Assembly (NCBI GenBank): GCA_029552825.1
Contig: JAKPDL010000052.1
Coordinates: 1-58,816, forward strand
DNA length: 58,816 nucleotides
From: Bacteroidota bacterium
Lineage (GTDB): Bacteria; Bacteroidota; Bacteroidia; Bacteroidales; VadinHA17
Direction of reading: 5' to 3'
The notes beneath the pieces are model-generated. The model did no database searches. It saw nothing but the letters and a program-made list of their open reading frames with translations, and was not told where the DNA came from. The position numbers were made by a program, and so were the translations under genes. This document shows, in pieces, positions 16,072-25,449 of this stretch. Every line of letters starts with the position of its first letter. The stretch's first letter is position 1.

Positions 16072-17945
16072 GTACCAACCCTTTTAAGTACTATTGCTGA
16101 AAGTGGTTTTATGTTGATAATCAAATTTTTATTATTGGTTTTGTAATCTTTTTTATTGTCAGGGAAAAGTTCAATATAAAGAGCCTTTTTCCGTACCGGT
16201 AACATCACTGTTTGTTCACTCCCTGATCTGTTGAAGATGGTGATGATTTCTTCAGAACCTTTTTCACGGGAATAGGCCAGTATCATTTTATTGTCATCAG
16301 CAATAAGAAAATCGAGGTCTCCATAAACAAGAACGGGATTTTCTTTTCTTAGTTTAATCATCTTTTTGTAAAATTCATTTAGGTTATGGTCGGGTTTTAC
16401 AGTATCGGCAGGTCGTATTTTATCGGGGTAGAAGTGAGTTCTTTCCACCTCATAAACAATGTCATTCCACACCATTGGTTTGCGGCAATCAGGGTCGTCG
16501 GCACCCCACATTCCAACTTCCTCACCATACCATATATGTGGTGCTCCTGTAAAAGTGAACTGGTGAACAAGGAACATTTTTTGCTCAAGCAATGTTATAC
16601 TGTCAGGTTTATTGATTTTGTAATCAGGGTTTTCAGAAGGTTTTGCACGGTATTTGTCCAGGGTTTTGTTATAGAAAGAAGTTGAAAGTCGTGGAGAATC
16701 ATGTGTGCCGGCAACATTCATCATTGCCATCTGGTTTTCGGCCGGAATTCCGACATTAAGTTTTTTTATCCATTCTACAAATTCGGATGGAGTCAAGACA
16801 GGTTCTGCCTGTGCGAAGAATCCTCTTGCCACCCTGAACCATCTATAATTCATTATTGCATCGAATTGTTCGCCCATAAACGGGGCGGGGTCAAGGAGCT
16901 GGTCGGGCCATTTGAGCCACCATATCTCACCTACCAGATATGCCTCAGGATTAATTTCCCTGACCACTTTTCGGTATTCACGCCAGAAGCCCATTGGTAT
17001 TTCTGCTGCAACATCAAGACGGAATCCGTCAACACCGTCTGAGGGATCACCATTGCCATCGGGGTCAAGCCATCTGCGGGTGACATCAAATATATGTTTA
17101 CGGAGGGAAGAAGAATGGAGATTCCCTTCAAAAGGCATGATGGTATCATCTGGGGGAATTATATCTTTTCTGAAAACAGGCATATAAATGTTTCTTCCGC
17201 CCCATCCTTCATATCTGAATTCATTTTCAGGAGTTGCAGGGTTATCATAACTTATAATGTTGTACCAGTCGGCATATTTTGAAAATGGACCTTTTTCCCT
17301 GATATCTTTAAGTGCCCAGAATTCCTTTCCTGTGTGGTTCCACGAGTAATCAATTATTACTTTGATGCCTCTTTTGTGGAATTCCTCAACAACTTTAAGA
17401 AAAAGTCTGTCGGCTGAGGTCCATTTCCATGTTGCCGGGTCATCAGGGGTTTCTGATTCCATCAATTGAGAGTCCCCTTCAGGATCGGGACCGAAATTGC
17501 GGTCGATATGAGTATAAGTGCGGGCATCGTATTTGTGCAGGGAAGGTGAGTCATTTAGTGGATTAAAATAGATGGCAGTAATCCCCAGGGAATCAAGATA
17601 ATCTATCTTATCAAGCACACCCTGAAGATCTCCCCCGTAACGGCGGGCCTGGATTTTTGCATGAAAATTACCGCCCTTGATTTTGTCGAGCCAGGGCTCA
17701 TGTGCATACCAATCGTGTCCCCATGGAGTGATGCTCCAATCCTCGGGATAATTATCGGGATATGCACCGGTAATGTCCTTTACAGAAGGATCGTTGGATG
17801 GATCTCCGTTTCTGAAACGCTCAACAAAAATCTGATACCAGACAGCTTTTTTTGACCATTCCGGAACAGTATAAGTTGTTTTGTAGTTGCATCCGCAAGC
17901 CAGGAGTAAAATGGCGATTATTTTATAAAAATTCTGAATCCCCAT
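16068..17945 (-). CDS. GH13 alpha-glucanase lipoprotein (neopullulanase/cyclomaltodextrinase-like)
   Basis: This 625-residue GH13 enzyme has a lipoprotein-type leader (LLLACGC). It is probably anchored facing the periplasm or cell surface. Catalytic regions are intact: IIDYSWNH (197-204), GFRLD with Asp311, VGEIWW with Glu340 and GTHD with Asp416. The long insert around DPDGNGDPSDG before region II and the overall layout resemble neopullulanase/cyclomaltodextrinase-type enzymes such as SusA; the exact subfamily is not certain. It is last in the MFS-pgmB-GH65-GH13-GH13 operon, and its start lies 28 bases inside the preceding GH13 gene. Its role would be to shorten imported maltooligosaccharides. 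Confidence 0.9.
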   Translation of the reverse strand: MGIQNFYKIIAILLLACGCNYKTTYTVPEWSKKAVWYQIFVERFRNGDPSNDPSVKDITGAYPDNYPEDWSITPWGHDWYAHEPWLDKIKGGNFHAKIQARRYGGDLQGVLDKIDYLDSLGITAIYFNPLNDSPSLHKYDARTYTHIDRNFGPDPEGDSQLMESETPDDPATWKWTSADRLFLKVVEEFHKRGIKVIIDYSWNHTGKEFWALKDIREKGPFSKYADWYNIISYDNPATPENEFRYEGWGGRNIYMPVFRKDIIPPDDTIMPFEGNLHSSSLRKHIFDVTRRWLDPDGNGDPSDGVDGFRLDVAAEIPMGFWREYRKVVREINPEAYLVGEIWWLKWPDQLLDPAPFMGEQFDAIMNYRWFRVARGFFAQAEPVLTPSEFVEWIKKLNVGIPAENQMAMMNVAGTHDSPRLSTSFYNKTLDKYRAKPSENPDYKINKPDSITLLEQKMFLVHQFTFTGAPHIWYGEEVGMWGADDPDCRKPMVWNDIVYEVERTHFYPDKIRPADTVKPDHNLNEFYKKMIKLRKENPVLVYGDLDFLIADDNKMILAYSREKGSEEIITIFNRSGSEQTVMLPVRKKALYIELFPDNKKDYKTNNKNLIINIKPLSAIVLKRVGT

Positions 17946-19297
17946 GGCTCAATTATAAGCGGTTTATCGTCAGGCATTTCGATTACTGAATGGTTGAAAT
18001 AATCGGTAAAAGTACCCCGGATGTTTTTAAGAACCGGTTTTACGGCCACCTCTTTATCTCTAAGATTCAGAAAAACTATCAAAAGGTTACCATCTTTTTC
18101 TCTGCTAAAGGCAAATACCTTGCCGGGCTGATTGGTTTTAATAATTTCCATCTTGCCTCCTTCCTCTCCATTCCAGAGGGCCTGATTTTCTTTTTTAAGG
18201 CGTATAAGTTTTTTATAAAAAGCTGTCATTGTACATGTATCCCATCTGATAGTATCCTTTGTAAAAAAGCGAAGACTTTTATTAAGGCACACTTCCTGGC
18301 CATTGTAAAGCAAAGGTACACCCCTTGTGGTAAACATGAAGACAGCAAAAGGATACTGGGCTTCACCCATTCGTGATGTTATGGTTCCGTTCCATGAATT
18401 TTCATCATGATTGTCTAAAAATACCATCCGGTAAGTATTCTGCGGATAAACGAAAAGCTCTTTTTCGTAATATTTTTCAAGTGAATTTACGCTGTCTTTT
18501 TTGCGGGCTATCTGGTTCATCAGATGATGCAATTCCCAGGAATAGTTCATGTCAAAGCCCTTTTTCATAAATTCATTCTGGCCCTCATTTTCTGCCAGCA
18601 GCAGAACAGGTTTAATTTTCCATAGTTCTGCCCTTACCGTTTCCCAGAATTCAGGAGGTGTTTTATGCGGATGGTCAACCCTGAAACCGTCAACCCCAAG
18701 TTCAACCCAGAATTTAAGCGCATTCAGCATATATTCATGAAGGCCTTTATTAGTCCAATCGAATTGTATGACATCAGTCCAGTCTGTTCCCAGAGGTGGA
18801 ATAAAATTACCGTCCTTGTCTTTTACGTAGAACTCTGGATGTTCAGTTGTTAAAGGATTATCCCATGATGAATGGTTTGGAACCCAGTCCATTATTACAT
18901 GAAACCCTGCTTCGTGAGCTTTGTCAAGTAAGATTTTGAAATCTTCCAGAGTGCCAAATTCTGGATTTACTTTCATATAATCCCTTACTGAATAATAGCT
19001 TCCAAGTTCATCCTTTCGGTTTTTTATTCCTATAGGGTGGATTGGCATAAGCCACAGGATATCAACTCCCAGTTCCTTAAGTCTGGGCAGGTGCTGGGTA
19101 AATGCTTTGAAGGTCCCTTCAGGTGTAAATTGCCTTATATTTACTTCGTAAAGAACAGCATCTTTTGACCATTCGGGATGAACAACTTCTGAAACAAAAG
19201 GCTGGTAATTGTTACGGTTTCTTTTATGCAAACAACCTCCTGCCGCAAGAGCGGCTACAAAGAAAATTGACAGAACATAGAGAATAATTTTTTCCAT
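17918..19297 (-). CDS. GH13 alpha-amylase-family lipoprotein
   Basis: This compact 459-residue GH13 enzyme has a leader with a Cys at residue 22 (LAAGGC), so it is a probable lipoprotein. The four GH13 regions are readable: IMDWVPNH (135-142), GFRVD with nucleophile Asp208, LLAEN with acid/base Glu236, and LDNHDE with Asp298. The short barrel without added domains suggests a periplasmic maltodextrin hydrolase or glucanotransferase acting after import. It overlaps the next GH13 gene by 28 bases and follows GH65 by 47 bases, so the genes are probably translated from one message. Two different GH13 lipoproteins side by side suggest complementary bond specificities, for example alpha-1,4 and alpha-1,6. 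Confidence 0.9.
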   Translation of the reverse strand: MEKIILYVLSIFFVAALAAGGCLHKRNRNNYQPFVSEVVHPEWSKDAVLYEVNIRQFTPEGTFKAFTQHLPRLKELGVDILWLMPIHPIGIKNRKDELGSYYSVRDYMKVNPEFGTLEDFKILLDKAHEAGFHVIMDWVPNHSSWDNPLTTEHPEFYVKDKDGNFIPPLGTDWTDVIQFDWTNKGLHEYMLNALKFWVELGVDGFRVDHPHKTPPEFWETVRAELWKIKPVLLLAENEGQNEFMKKGFDMNYSWELHHLMNQIARKKDSVNSLEKYYEKELFVYPQNTYRMVFLDNHDENSWNGTITSRMGEAQYPFAVFMFTTRGVPLLYNGQEVCLNKSLRFFTKDTIRWDTCTMTAFYKKLIRLKKENQALWNGEEGGKMEIIKTNQPGKVFAFSREKDGNLLIVFLNLRDKEVAVKPVLKNIRGTFTDYFNHSVIEMPDDKPLIIEPWGFRIFIK

Positions 19298-19344
19298 TAT
19301 TTTTTTATTAAACTATTAAACTCATTTATATGAAATAAAAATAA

Positions 19345-21663
19345 TTATCCTGTTTTGATTTTAATTGAATCTTTTGGAGAAATATCGAAGTTTTTTTCTT
19401 TAACTGATATCGGAAGAATTCTCTCAGAAAGGTTTCTGACAATGCAAAAAGATTTTGTTACTTTAATCTCGAAGAGTATTTCTTTAAACCTGGCATGAAA
19501 TGAATATGATTTCCATTTATCCGGAATCAGCGGGTTAAAATTTATCCTGTCCCCTGCAATCCTCATTCCTCCAAAGCCTTCAGCGATAGCAAGCCAGTTT
19601 CCAGCCATGCTTGTAATATGCAAACCTTCAGCCACTTCTTTATTATAATCGTCGAGATCGAGTCGAGTGCTTCTTATGAAAAGCTCATATGCTTTATCTA
19701 TATTTCCTATCCGGGCTGCAAGGATAGAATGGACTCCGGCCGAAAGTGAGGATTCATGAACAGTCATTGGTTCATAAAATTCAAAATTCCGTTTAATAGT
19801 CTCTGTATCATATTGGTCTTCAAAGAAATATAAACCCTGTAAAACATCCGCCTGTTTGATATAGCACGACCTCAGAATTCTGTCCCATGACCAGTGCTGG
19901 TTAATAGGCCTGTTTGAAACAGGAATTGCTGAAGCTGGTTTGAGTTCCTTGTCGAGGAATCCATCTTGCTGTAAAAAAATTTTTCTTTTTGGATCGTATG
20001 GGAAGTGCATACCATCGATAATTTTTTTCCATTTTCCGGTTTCAGATTTATATCTGAATTTTGTTTTCAGGAAAATTTTCTCAAGGGCTGCCGGATTGCT
20101 TTTTTTAAGTTCTTCAATATTATGAATGGTATAGGAAAGGGTCCAGACAGCAATAGAATTGGTGTACCAATTATTATTTACATTGTTTTCATATTCATTT
20201 GGGCCTGTAACTCCCAGTATAACATACTTCCTCAGGTTTTTTGAAAAAGATACTCTCTGGCTCCAGAATCTTGAGATACCGATAAGAACTTCAAGGCCAT
20301 AATCTTTCATATAGTCTTTGTCTCCGGTATGTCTTATATAATTGAAGATGGCATAGGCTATTGCACCATTTCTATGGATTTCCTCAAAGGTTATTTCCCA
20401 TTCGTTATGACACTCTTCCCCATTCATTGTAACCATTGGGTATAGAGCTGCTCCTCCTCTGAATCCAAGTTTTCTTGCGTTTTCTATACTTTTCTTCAAA
20501 TGCCTGTATCGGTAAAGAAGAAGGTTCTTTGATACATATGCTGGAGCAGTTTTAAGAAAGAAAGGAAGAACAAAAGCTTCTGTATCCCAGTAAGTGCTTC
20601 CTCCGTATTTTTCCCCGGTAAAACCCTTGGGTCCTATATTCAGCCGTTCATCTTTCCCAGTATATGTCTGGTTAAGATGGAAGATACTGAACCTTATGCC
20701 TTGTTGTGCTGCAGGATCACCATCAATTTTTACATCGGAGATACTCCAGATATTTTCCCACTCTTTTTTATGAGCAGAGAAAAGATTTTCAAATCCTTTC
20801 TTTTTAGCATAGTTGAGACGCGAGGTTGTAATTTTAAAATGATCTTTTACCGGGTGGTACAAGGAAGATTGCACCGATACGTATTTGACAATGACTATTT
20901 CGTCGCCGGGTTGAAAATCCAGATGAATAATATTTGCAGCATATCCTTTTCGGTTTATAACTTCTGGAACAAGATTTAATTTATTTCCGTTTAATGTAAG
21001 TTCATATGTCATACCGACTGTCACGTAAAAATCGGTTCTCAGGGTTCTGGCAGTAAGCATTCCCAAACCGGGTTCAGCAAGGTTGTCAATGTCTTCCCAG
21101 AATTTTTCTCCGTAGTTGGTGTTTTCATTTTTAACATCAGCATCGAGATAAATATTCAGTGAGAGAGTGCCGCTAAGATTCACGGGATTGATTTTATATT
21201 TAATTATGCACAGGTCAGGGTCTGCCATACTAAGAAATCTAAGGCTCTGAATCCTAATTTCTTTTCTGCTGAAAGGTCTTACAGTGAAATTTCTTTCCAG
21301 AAAACCTTCTTTCATGTTAAGAACACGGTTAAATTTTAATGGCTTATGTTTTGCCAGATCTATTTCGGCTCCATTCACATTTACATCAATTCCTATATAT
21401 TTTGGTGAGTTTGGAATCTTGGCATAATATTCAGGATATCCTACTTTCCACCATCCCACTTTGGTCCTGTCGGGATAATATATTCCTGCAACATAGCTTC
21501 CCTGAAGTGAATCACCAGAGTATTTTTCCTCGAAATTTGCCCTGTGGCCCATATATCCATTGCCTATTGAGAAAATACTTTCGGCTTCCCTGTTTATTTC
21601 AGGGTGAAATCCTTCCTCTTCAATTGTCCATTCATGGATTTTGAAAAGATTGGTTTTTATCAT
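19345..21663 (-). CDS. GH65 family maltose phosphorylase-like enzyme
   Basis: This 772-residue cytoplasmic protein, with no signal peptide, has the GH65 architecture. An N-terminal beta-sandwich (~1-270, starting EEEGFHPEINREAESIFSIG) is followed by an (alpha/alpha)6 barrel carrying the signature HNEWEITFEEIHRNG (419-433), which includes the general-acid glutamate. A small C-terminal beta domain closes the protein. GH65 phosphorylases split disaccharides with phosphate to give beta-glucose 1-phosphate. Adjacent beta-phosphoglucomutase, overlapping by four bases, strongly indicates an inverting phosphorylase. The maltodextrin context makes maltose the likely substrate; trehalose, kojibiose or nigerose cannot be excluded from motifs alone. 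Confidence 0.9.
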   Translation of the reverse strand: MIKTNLFKIHEWTIEEEGFHPEINREAESIFSIGNGYMGHRANFEEKYSGDSLQGSYVAGIYYPDRTKVGWWKVGYPEYYAKIPNSPKYIGIDVNVNGAEIDLAKHKPLKFNRVLNMKEGFLERNFTVRPFSRKEIRIQSLRFLSMADPDLCIIKYKINPVNLSGTLSLNIYLDADVKNENTNYGEKFWEDIDNLAEPGLGMLTARTLRTDFYVTVGMTYELTLNGNKLNLVPEVINRKGYAANIIHLDFQPGDEIVIVKYVSVQSSLYHPVKDHFKITTSRLNYAKKKGFENLFSAHKKEWENIWSISDVKIDGDPAAQQGIRFSIFHLNQTYTGKDERLNIGPKGFTGEKYGGSTYWDTEAFVLPFFLKTAPAYVSKNLLLYRYRHLKKSIENARKLGFRGGAALYPMVTMNGEECHNEWEITFEEIHRNGAIAYAIFNYIRHTGDKDYMKDYGLEVLIGISRFWSQRVSFSKNLRKYVILGVTGPNEYENNVNNNWYTNSIAVWTLSYTIHNIEELKKSNPAALEKIFLKTKFRYKSETGKWKKIIDGMHFPYDPKRKIFLQQDGFLDKELKPASAIPVSNRPINQHWSWDRILRSCYIKQADVLQGLYFFEDQYDTETIKRNFEFYEPMTVHESSLSAGVHSILAARIGNIDKAYELFIRSTRLDLDDYNKEVAEGLHITSMAGNWLAIAEGFGGMRIAGDRINFNPLIPDKWKSYSFHARFKEILFEIKVTKSFCIVRNLSERILPISVKEKNFDISPKDSIKIKTG

Positions 21664-22331
21664 TGATTTATAGTTTTTAAGGCGGTTAATTTTAAAAAGC
21701 TCATTTCAGATAGGTCATTTATAACATAATCAGCTTCAATAAGTATTTCCTTATTGCCAACTCCTATACCATACATTCCGGCTTTGTGGGCTGCTTTTAT
21801 TCCTGCTACCGAATCTTCGAAAACTATGCATTTTTCAGGTTTAACATTCAGTATTGATGCAGTTACAAGAAAAATTTCAGGGTCGGGTTTGGCGCTTTTA
21901 ACCATATTACCGTCGGTTACTGTATCGAACAGATCTTTTATTCTAATCTTTTCAAGTATTAAAAGTGTATTTTTACTGGCCGAGCCTATGGCAGTTTTAA
22001 TTCCATGGCTCTTTAGATCTGTCAACAGTTCGATAGCTCCGGGCAGAATTTCGGAAGGTGTCATACGGGAAACAAATTCAACATACCACGTGTTTTTCAT
22101 TTCTGCAAACTTTGCTTTCTCTGAATCGGTGTATTTTTTACCTGAGAGTTCAAGAATTATTTCGAGAGATGCAAGACGGCTTACTCCCTTAAGTTTTTCA
22201 TTTTCTTTTTCACTGAAAGGAATATCCAGCATATCGGCGAGTCTTTTCCATGCAAGAAAATGGTATTTGGCCGTGTCGACAATTACTCCGTCGAGGTCGA
22301 ATATACAGGCATCGAACCACATAGTCTGCAT
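21660..22331 (-). CDS. pgmB: Beta-phosphoglucomutase
   Basis: This 223-residue HAD-superfamily enzyme converts beta-glucose 1-phosphate to glucose 6-phosphate. It has the nucleophile/acid pair in FDLDGVIVDT (Asp12 and Asp14), the cap domain with LAWKRLADML, motif II in AIGSASKN, and the motif III/IV region with KPDPEIFLVTA and VFEDSVAGIKAA. Length and motifs match pgmB closely. It overlaps the GH65 gene by four bases and sits six bases after the MFS gene. This is the standard coupling of a phosphorylase with the mutase that feeds glycolysis. Confidence 0.92.
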   Translation of the reverse strand: MQTMWFDACIFDLDGVIVDTAKYHFLAWKRLADMLDIPFSEKENEKLKGVSRLASLEIILELSGKKYTDSEKAKFAEMKNTWYVEFVSRMTPSEILPGAIELLTDLKSHGIKTAIGSASKNTLLILEKIRIKDLFDTVTDGNMVKSAKPDPEIFLVTASILNVKPEKCIVFEDSVAGIKAAHKAGMYGIGVGNKEILIEADYVINDLSEMSFLKLTALKTINQ

Positions 22332-22336
22332 TCAGT

Positions 22337-23839
22337 TTAGTCCTTATCGTCAACAAACAGCACAGAAACTGCTGCCAGAAACATTGATACACCGCCGGTA
22401 ACAATTGCAAATATGCTTTCACCGCCAAATAGGTGTTTTACAAGAAAACCAAGAATTGATGCTGCCATTATCTGAGGAATTACTATGAAGAAATTGAAAA
22501 TTCCCATATATGTTCCCATTTTCTCAGGAGGCAGTGAACCGGTAAGTATTGCATAGGGCATTGCGAGTATGCTTGCCCATGCGAGCCCTACTCCAAGCAT
22601 TGAAATAATAAGTAATTCGGGTTTTTTGAACAGGATTATCGAAATAAGTCCTACTCCTCCCGCAATGAGGCTTATCATATGGGTAAATTTTCTGTTTGTG
22701 TACCGTGCAACGACGGGGAGAAGAAAAGCCATTAATGCAGCAAAGCCGTTGTAAACGGCAAACATTACACCTACCCAGTTGGCTCCTCTGTTATAGAGTT
22801 CGCTTGAAGTATCACTTGTACCGTATATATGGTGGGTAACAGCTGAAGTTGTGTAAATCCACATGGAGAATAGTGCAAACCAAGAGAAAAATTGTACCAC
22901 TGCCAGCTGTTTCATTGTCCGGGGCATTTTGAACAGGTCGGTTATGACAATAACCAACCCGCTTTTTGTTTTGCCACTTGATATAAATAGACCAGAAATC
23001 AGTTGTATCAGGCCAAAAACAGCAGCGCCAACAGTAAGAATATAAAGCTCAGCTTCCAGATTCAGCTTCATTATCATAATGCTCAGCAATATGCCTCCAG
23101 AAGTCCAGTAAATACCGTGCCTGATATATATTTCTTTATTAAGCACTGTGCTTTCTTCCGGCTTTTCATCTGGTGTTTTACTTTCTACATGTGAAAATTC
23201 TTTGAGTTCTTCAGGGGAGTATTCCCTGGTTTTTATTACTGTCCAGAGTATTGCTGATAAAAAGACAGCCGCACCGATATAGAATGCAAGTTTTACCGAT
23301 GGAGGTATCTCACCAGGTTGTGCAGTATTTCGTACGTTAAGCCAGTTTGTAAGAATATAGGGTAAAAGTGAGGCTATGACGGCACCAGTTCCTATAAAAA
23401 AACTCTGCGTTGCGAAGCCTTTTGTTCTTTGTTCTGGAGGAAGCATATCGCCAACAAAAGCTCTAAAAGGTTCCATTGAGATATTTATTGAGGCATCCAT
23501 CACCCATAACATCCCGGCTGCCACCCAGAGAGCAGGTGAGTTTGGCATTATCAGAAGAGCAAGGGAAGCGAGTATTGCACCTGTGAGAAAATATGGCCGT
23601 CTGCGCCCCAGTCTGTTCCATGTATTATCACTCATGTGTCCTATAATAGGCTGTACTATCAGGCCAGTAACAGGAGCAGCAATCCAGAGGATAGGAATCT
23701 CTTCTATTTTTGCTCCCAGGGTTTCGAAAATGCGGCTGACATTTGCATTCTGAAGTGCAAATCCGAACTGGATACCCAGAAATCCAAAACTCATATTCCA
23801 GATTTGCCAGAAGCTCAGAGGTGGTTTTCTTTTTACCAT
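22337..23839 (-). CDS. MFS maltose/maltooligosaccharide transporter (SLC45/GPH-like)
   Basis: This is a 500-residue inner-membrane carrier with about twelve hydrophobic segments. The GPH/SLC45-like signature follows the first pair of helices: PIIGHMSDNTWNRLGRRRPY, with the conserved D and RRRP. The N-terminus LSFWQIWNMSFGFLGIQFGF is typical of the maltose transporters found in Bacteroidota alpha-glucan loci. It would import maltose or short maltodextrins with protons for the cytoplasmic GH65 enzyme encoded after it. It is first in the minus-strand operon. The LacI-type operator lies 139 bases upstream and a candidate -7 box about 43 bases upstream. Confidence 0.9.
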   Translation of the reverse strand: MVKRKPPLSFWQIWNMSFGFLGIQFGFALQNANVSRIFETLGAKIEEIPILWIAAPVTGLIVQPIIGHMSDNTWNRLGRRRPYFLTGAILASLALLIMPNSPALWVAAGMLWVMDASINISMEPFRAFVGDMLPPEQRTKGFATQSFFIGTGAVIASLLPYILTNWLNVRNTAQPGEIPPSVKLAFYIGAAVFLSAILWTVIKTREYSPEELKEFSHVESKTPDEKPEESTVLNKEIYIRHGIYWTSGGILLSIMIMKLNLEAELYILTVGAAVFGLIQLISGLFISSGKTKSGLVIVITDLFKMPRTMKQLAVVQFFSWFALFSMWIYTTSAVTHHIYGTSDTSSELYNRGANWVGVMFAVYNGFAALMAFLLPVVARYTNRKFTHMISLIAGGVGLISIILFKKPELLIISMLGVGLAWASILAMPYAILTGSLPPEKMGTYMGIFNFFIVIPQIMAASILGFLVKHLFGGESIFAIVTGGVSMFLAAVSVLFVDDKD

Positions 23840-23881
23840 GTTTAGTTAATATTCGTTTAAATAATCAGGCAGGGTTCTGTT

Positions 23882-23889
23882 CAAAAATA
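23882..23889 (-). promoter_or_regulatory. Candidate -7 box for the MFS-pgmB-GH65 operon
   Basis: On the minus strand this reads TATTTTTG, matching TAnnTTTG, 43 bases before the MFS start codon. The operator at 23978-24000 lies roughly 90 bases further upstream. Confidence 0.35.
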
Positions 23890-23977
23890 TGTAAAATCAT
23901 CTAATAAAAATCTTGTATATGTCATTTATTTTCAATGGAATCAGTAACCAAAACGGTATATATGACTATCAGTATTT

Positions 23978-24000
23978 ATTTCAAACGTTTTCGGATAAAA
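23978..24000. promoter_or_regulatory. Second LacI-type operator, between the two MFS genes
   Basis: ATTTCAAACGTTTTCGGATA plus the following AAA repeats the susC operator with only a few differences (ATTTCAAACGTTTGCGGTAA). It stands in the 293-base divergent region between the maltose MFS operon and the FucP-like transporter gene, so it could regulate either side or both. Apart from this site and the -7 boxes I see nothing else in that region. Confidence 0.6.
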
Positions 24001-24084
24001 TGGATTTTTAAGAAAAAATTTCTGTGAACTTTCCGATTTTTAAAAAGAATTCAATTTTTTTATTGGTTGATTGGTATATGCTGT

Positions 24085-24092
24085 TATTTTTG
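24085..24092 (+). promoter_or_regulatory. Candidate -7 box for the FucP-like transporter gene
   Basis: TATTTTTG matches TAnnTTTG, with an ATTG element about 19 bases upstream and the ATG at 24133 downstream. Confidence 0.35.
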
Positions 24093-24132
24093 ACACTTTA
24101 TTTTAAATGTTGTTTAATTTCATAAAACTGAC

Positions 24133-25449
24133 ATGATGGATTCATCAATAGAGAAAGGAAAGCTTGTCGATCCCCAGAATCTTATACCATTCATTCTAAT
24201 AACTTCCCTGTTTTTTTTGTGGGGGCTGGCTAATAATATGACTGATACACTTCTTGCCGCTTTTAAAAGGATCATGAGCATGACCGACTCAAGAACTGCA
24301 CTTATTCAGGTGGCATGTTATGGTTTAGGGTATTTTATTTTTGCATTGCCAGCAGCAATCTTTATAAAGAAATTTTCCTATAAATCTGGTGTTTTACTTG
24401 GACTGGGGCTTTACATAGTGGGGTGTTTACTGTTTTATCCTGCAAAAATTACGGGTAATTATTTTCATTTTCTCGGGGCATTATGGATTCTTTTCGGGGG
24501 ACTTTCAATTCTTGAAACATCTGCCAATCCTTACATAATTGCGATGGGTGATGAAGCAACTGGAACACGAAGGCTTAATCTTTCACAGTCATTTAATCCT
24601 TTAGGTTCCATTGCGGGAGTTGTTATAAGCCAGATGTTTATTCTTTCTGGCTTGAATCGTGCAACAGCTTCAGAAAGGGCTGTAATGCCAGAAGAAACAC
24701 TAAAGGCCATTCAAAACGGAGAACTGAATGCCGTTACAATGACATATGTTACAGTTGGTTTTCTTTTACTTATATTATGGATTATAATTCTGGTTGTTAA
24801 GATGCCCCGAGCTTCTGATGCTGATACAACAGTCAATCTGGGGCAGACGTTCAAGAGGCTTTTACGTAATAAAAATTATGTAACAGGAGTTATTGCCCAA
24901 TTCTTCTATGTAGGCGCACAAATTGGTGTATGGTCGTTTACAATACGTTATGCCATGGCTACTCTTAACCTTGAAACTGCTAATCTACCAGGTGGAAAAA
25001 CCCCAGAACAGGTAGCAGCGACATATTATATAGCTTCACTAGTACTTTTTGGAGCTTCCAGATTTATTTTCACCGGGCTTATGAAATTTTTTAAACCTTC
25101 GTCGCTTTTATTTTTTGCAGCGGTGATGGCCATGTTATGTACATTAATAGTAATTTTTGCAGGTGGAATGACAGGAGTAATTGCCCTGGTAATGATTTCA
25201 GGGTTTATGTCGCTTATGTTTCCGACAATCTTTGGCCAGGCAGTAAGGGGTCTGGGAGATGATACAAAAATAGGAGGTTCAGGTCTGATAATGGCAATAC
25301 TTGGTGGAGCAGTGATAACATTTCTGCAGGGTAAATTGTCAGATCTTACAGGTAGTATAAATTATTCATATTTCATACCCTTTATATGCTTTATTATCAT
25401 AGCATATTACGCAGCTTCGGGCAGGAAAAATGAGTATTCGTTGCAATGA
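24133..25449 (+). CDS. FucP/GluP-family sugar:H+ symporter
   Basis: This 438-residue MFS carrier with about twelve membrane segments belongs to the FucP (fucose/glucose/galactose) branch. The N-terminus SLFFLWGLANNMTDTLLAAF carries the FucP signature. The block TRRLNLSQSFNPLGS matches the conserved R-L-N-x-x-Q-x-F-N element in helix 4/5. It is divergent from the maltose operon and shares its control region, including the LacI-type operator, so it may import glucose or another hexose released by the locus. The four-base overlap with the following glycosyltransferase gene indicates translational coupling. Substrate is not determined; glucose, galactose and fucose are all possible. Confidence 0.87.
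   Translation: MMDSSIEKGKLVDPQNLIPFILITSLFFLWGLANNMTDTLLAAFKRIMSMTDSRTALIQVACYGLGYFIFALPAAIFIKKFSYKSGVLLGLGLYIVGCLLFYPAKITGNYFHFLGALWILFGGLSILETSANPYIIAMGDEATGTRRLNLSQSFNPLGSIAGVVISQMFILSGLNRATASERAVMPEETLKAIQNGELNAVTMTYVTVGFLLLILWIIILVVKMPRASDADTTVNLGQTFKRLLRNKNYVTGVIAQFFYVGAQIGVWSFTIRYAMATLNLETANLPGGKTPEQVAATYYIASLVLFGASRFIFTGLMKFFKPSSLLFFAAVMAMLCTLIVIFAGGMTGVIALVMISGFMSLMFPTIFGQAVRGLGDDTKIGGSGLIMAILGGAVITFLQGKLSDLTGSINYSYFIPFICFIIIAYYAASGRKNEYSLQ

Noticed and set aside
21754-22401. A 215-codon plus-strand frame opposite pgmB.
   Set aside because: It is a shadow of the well-supported pgmB and the end of the MFS gene; composition is Ser/Pro-biased with no domain.
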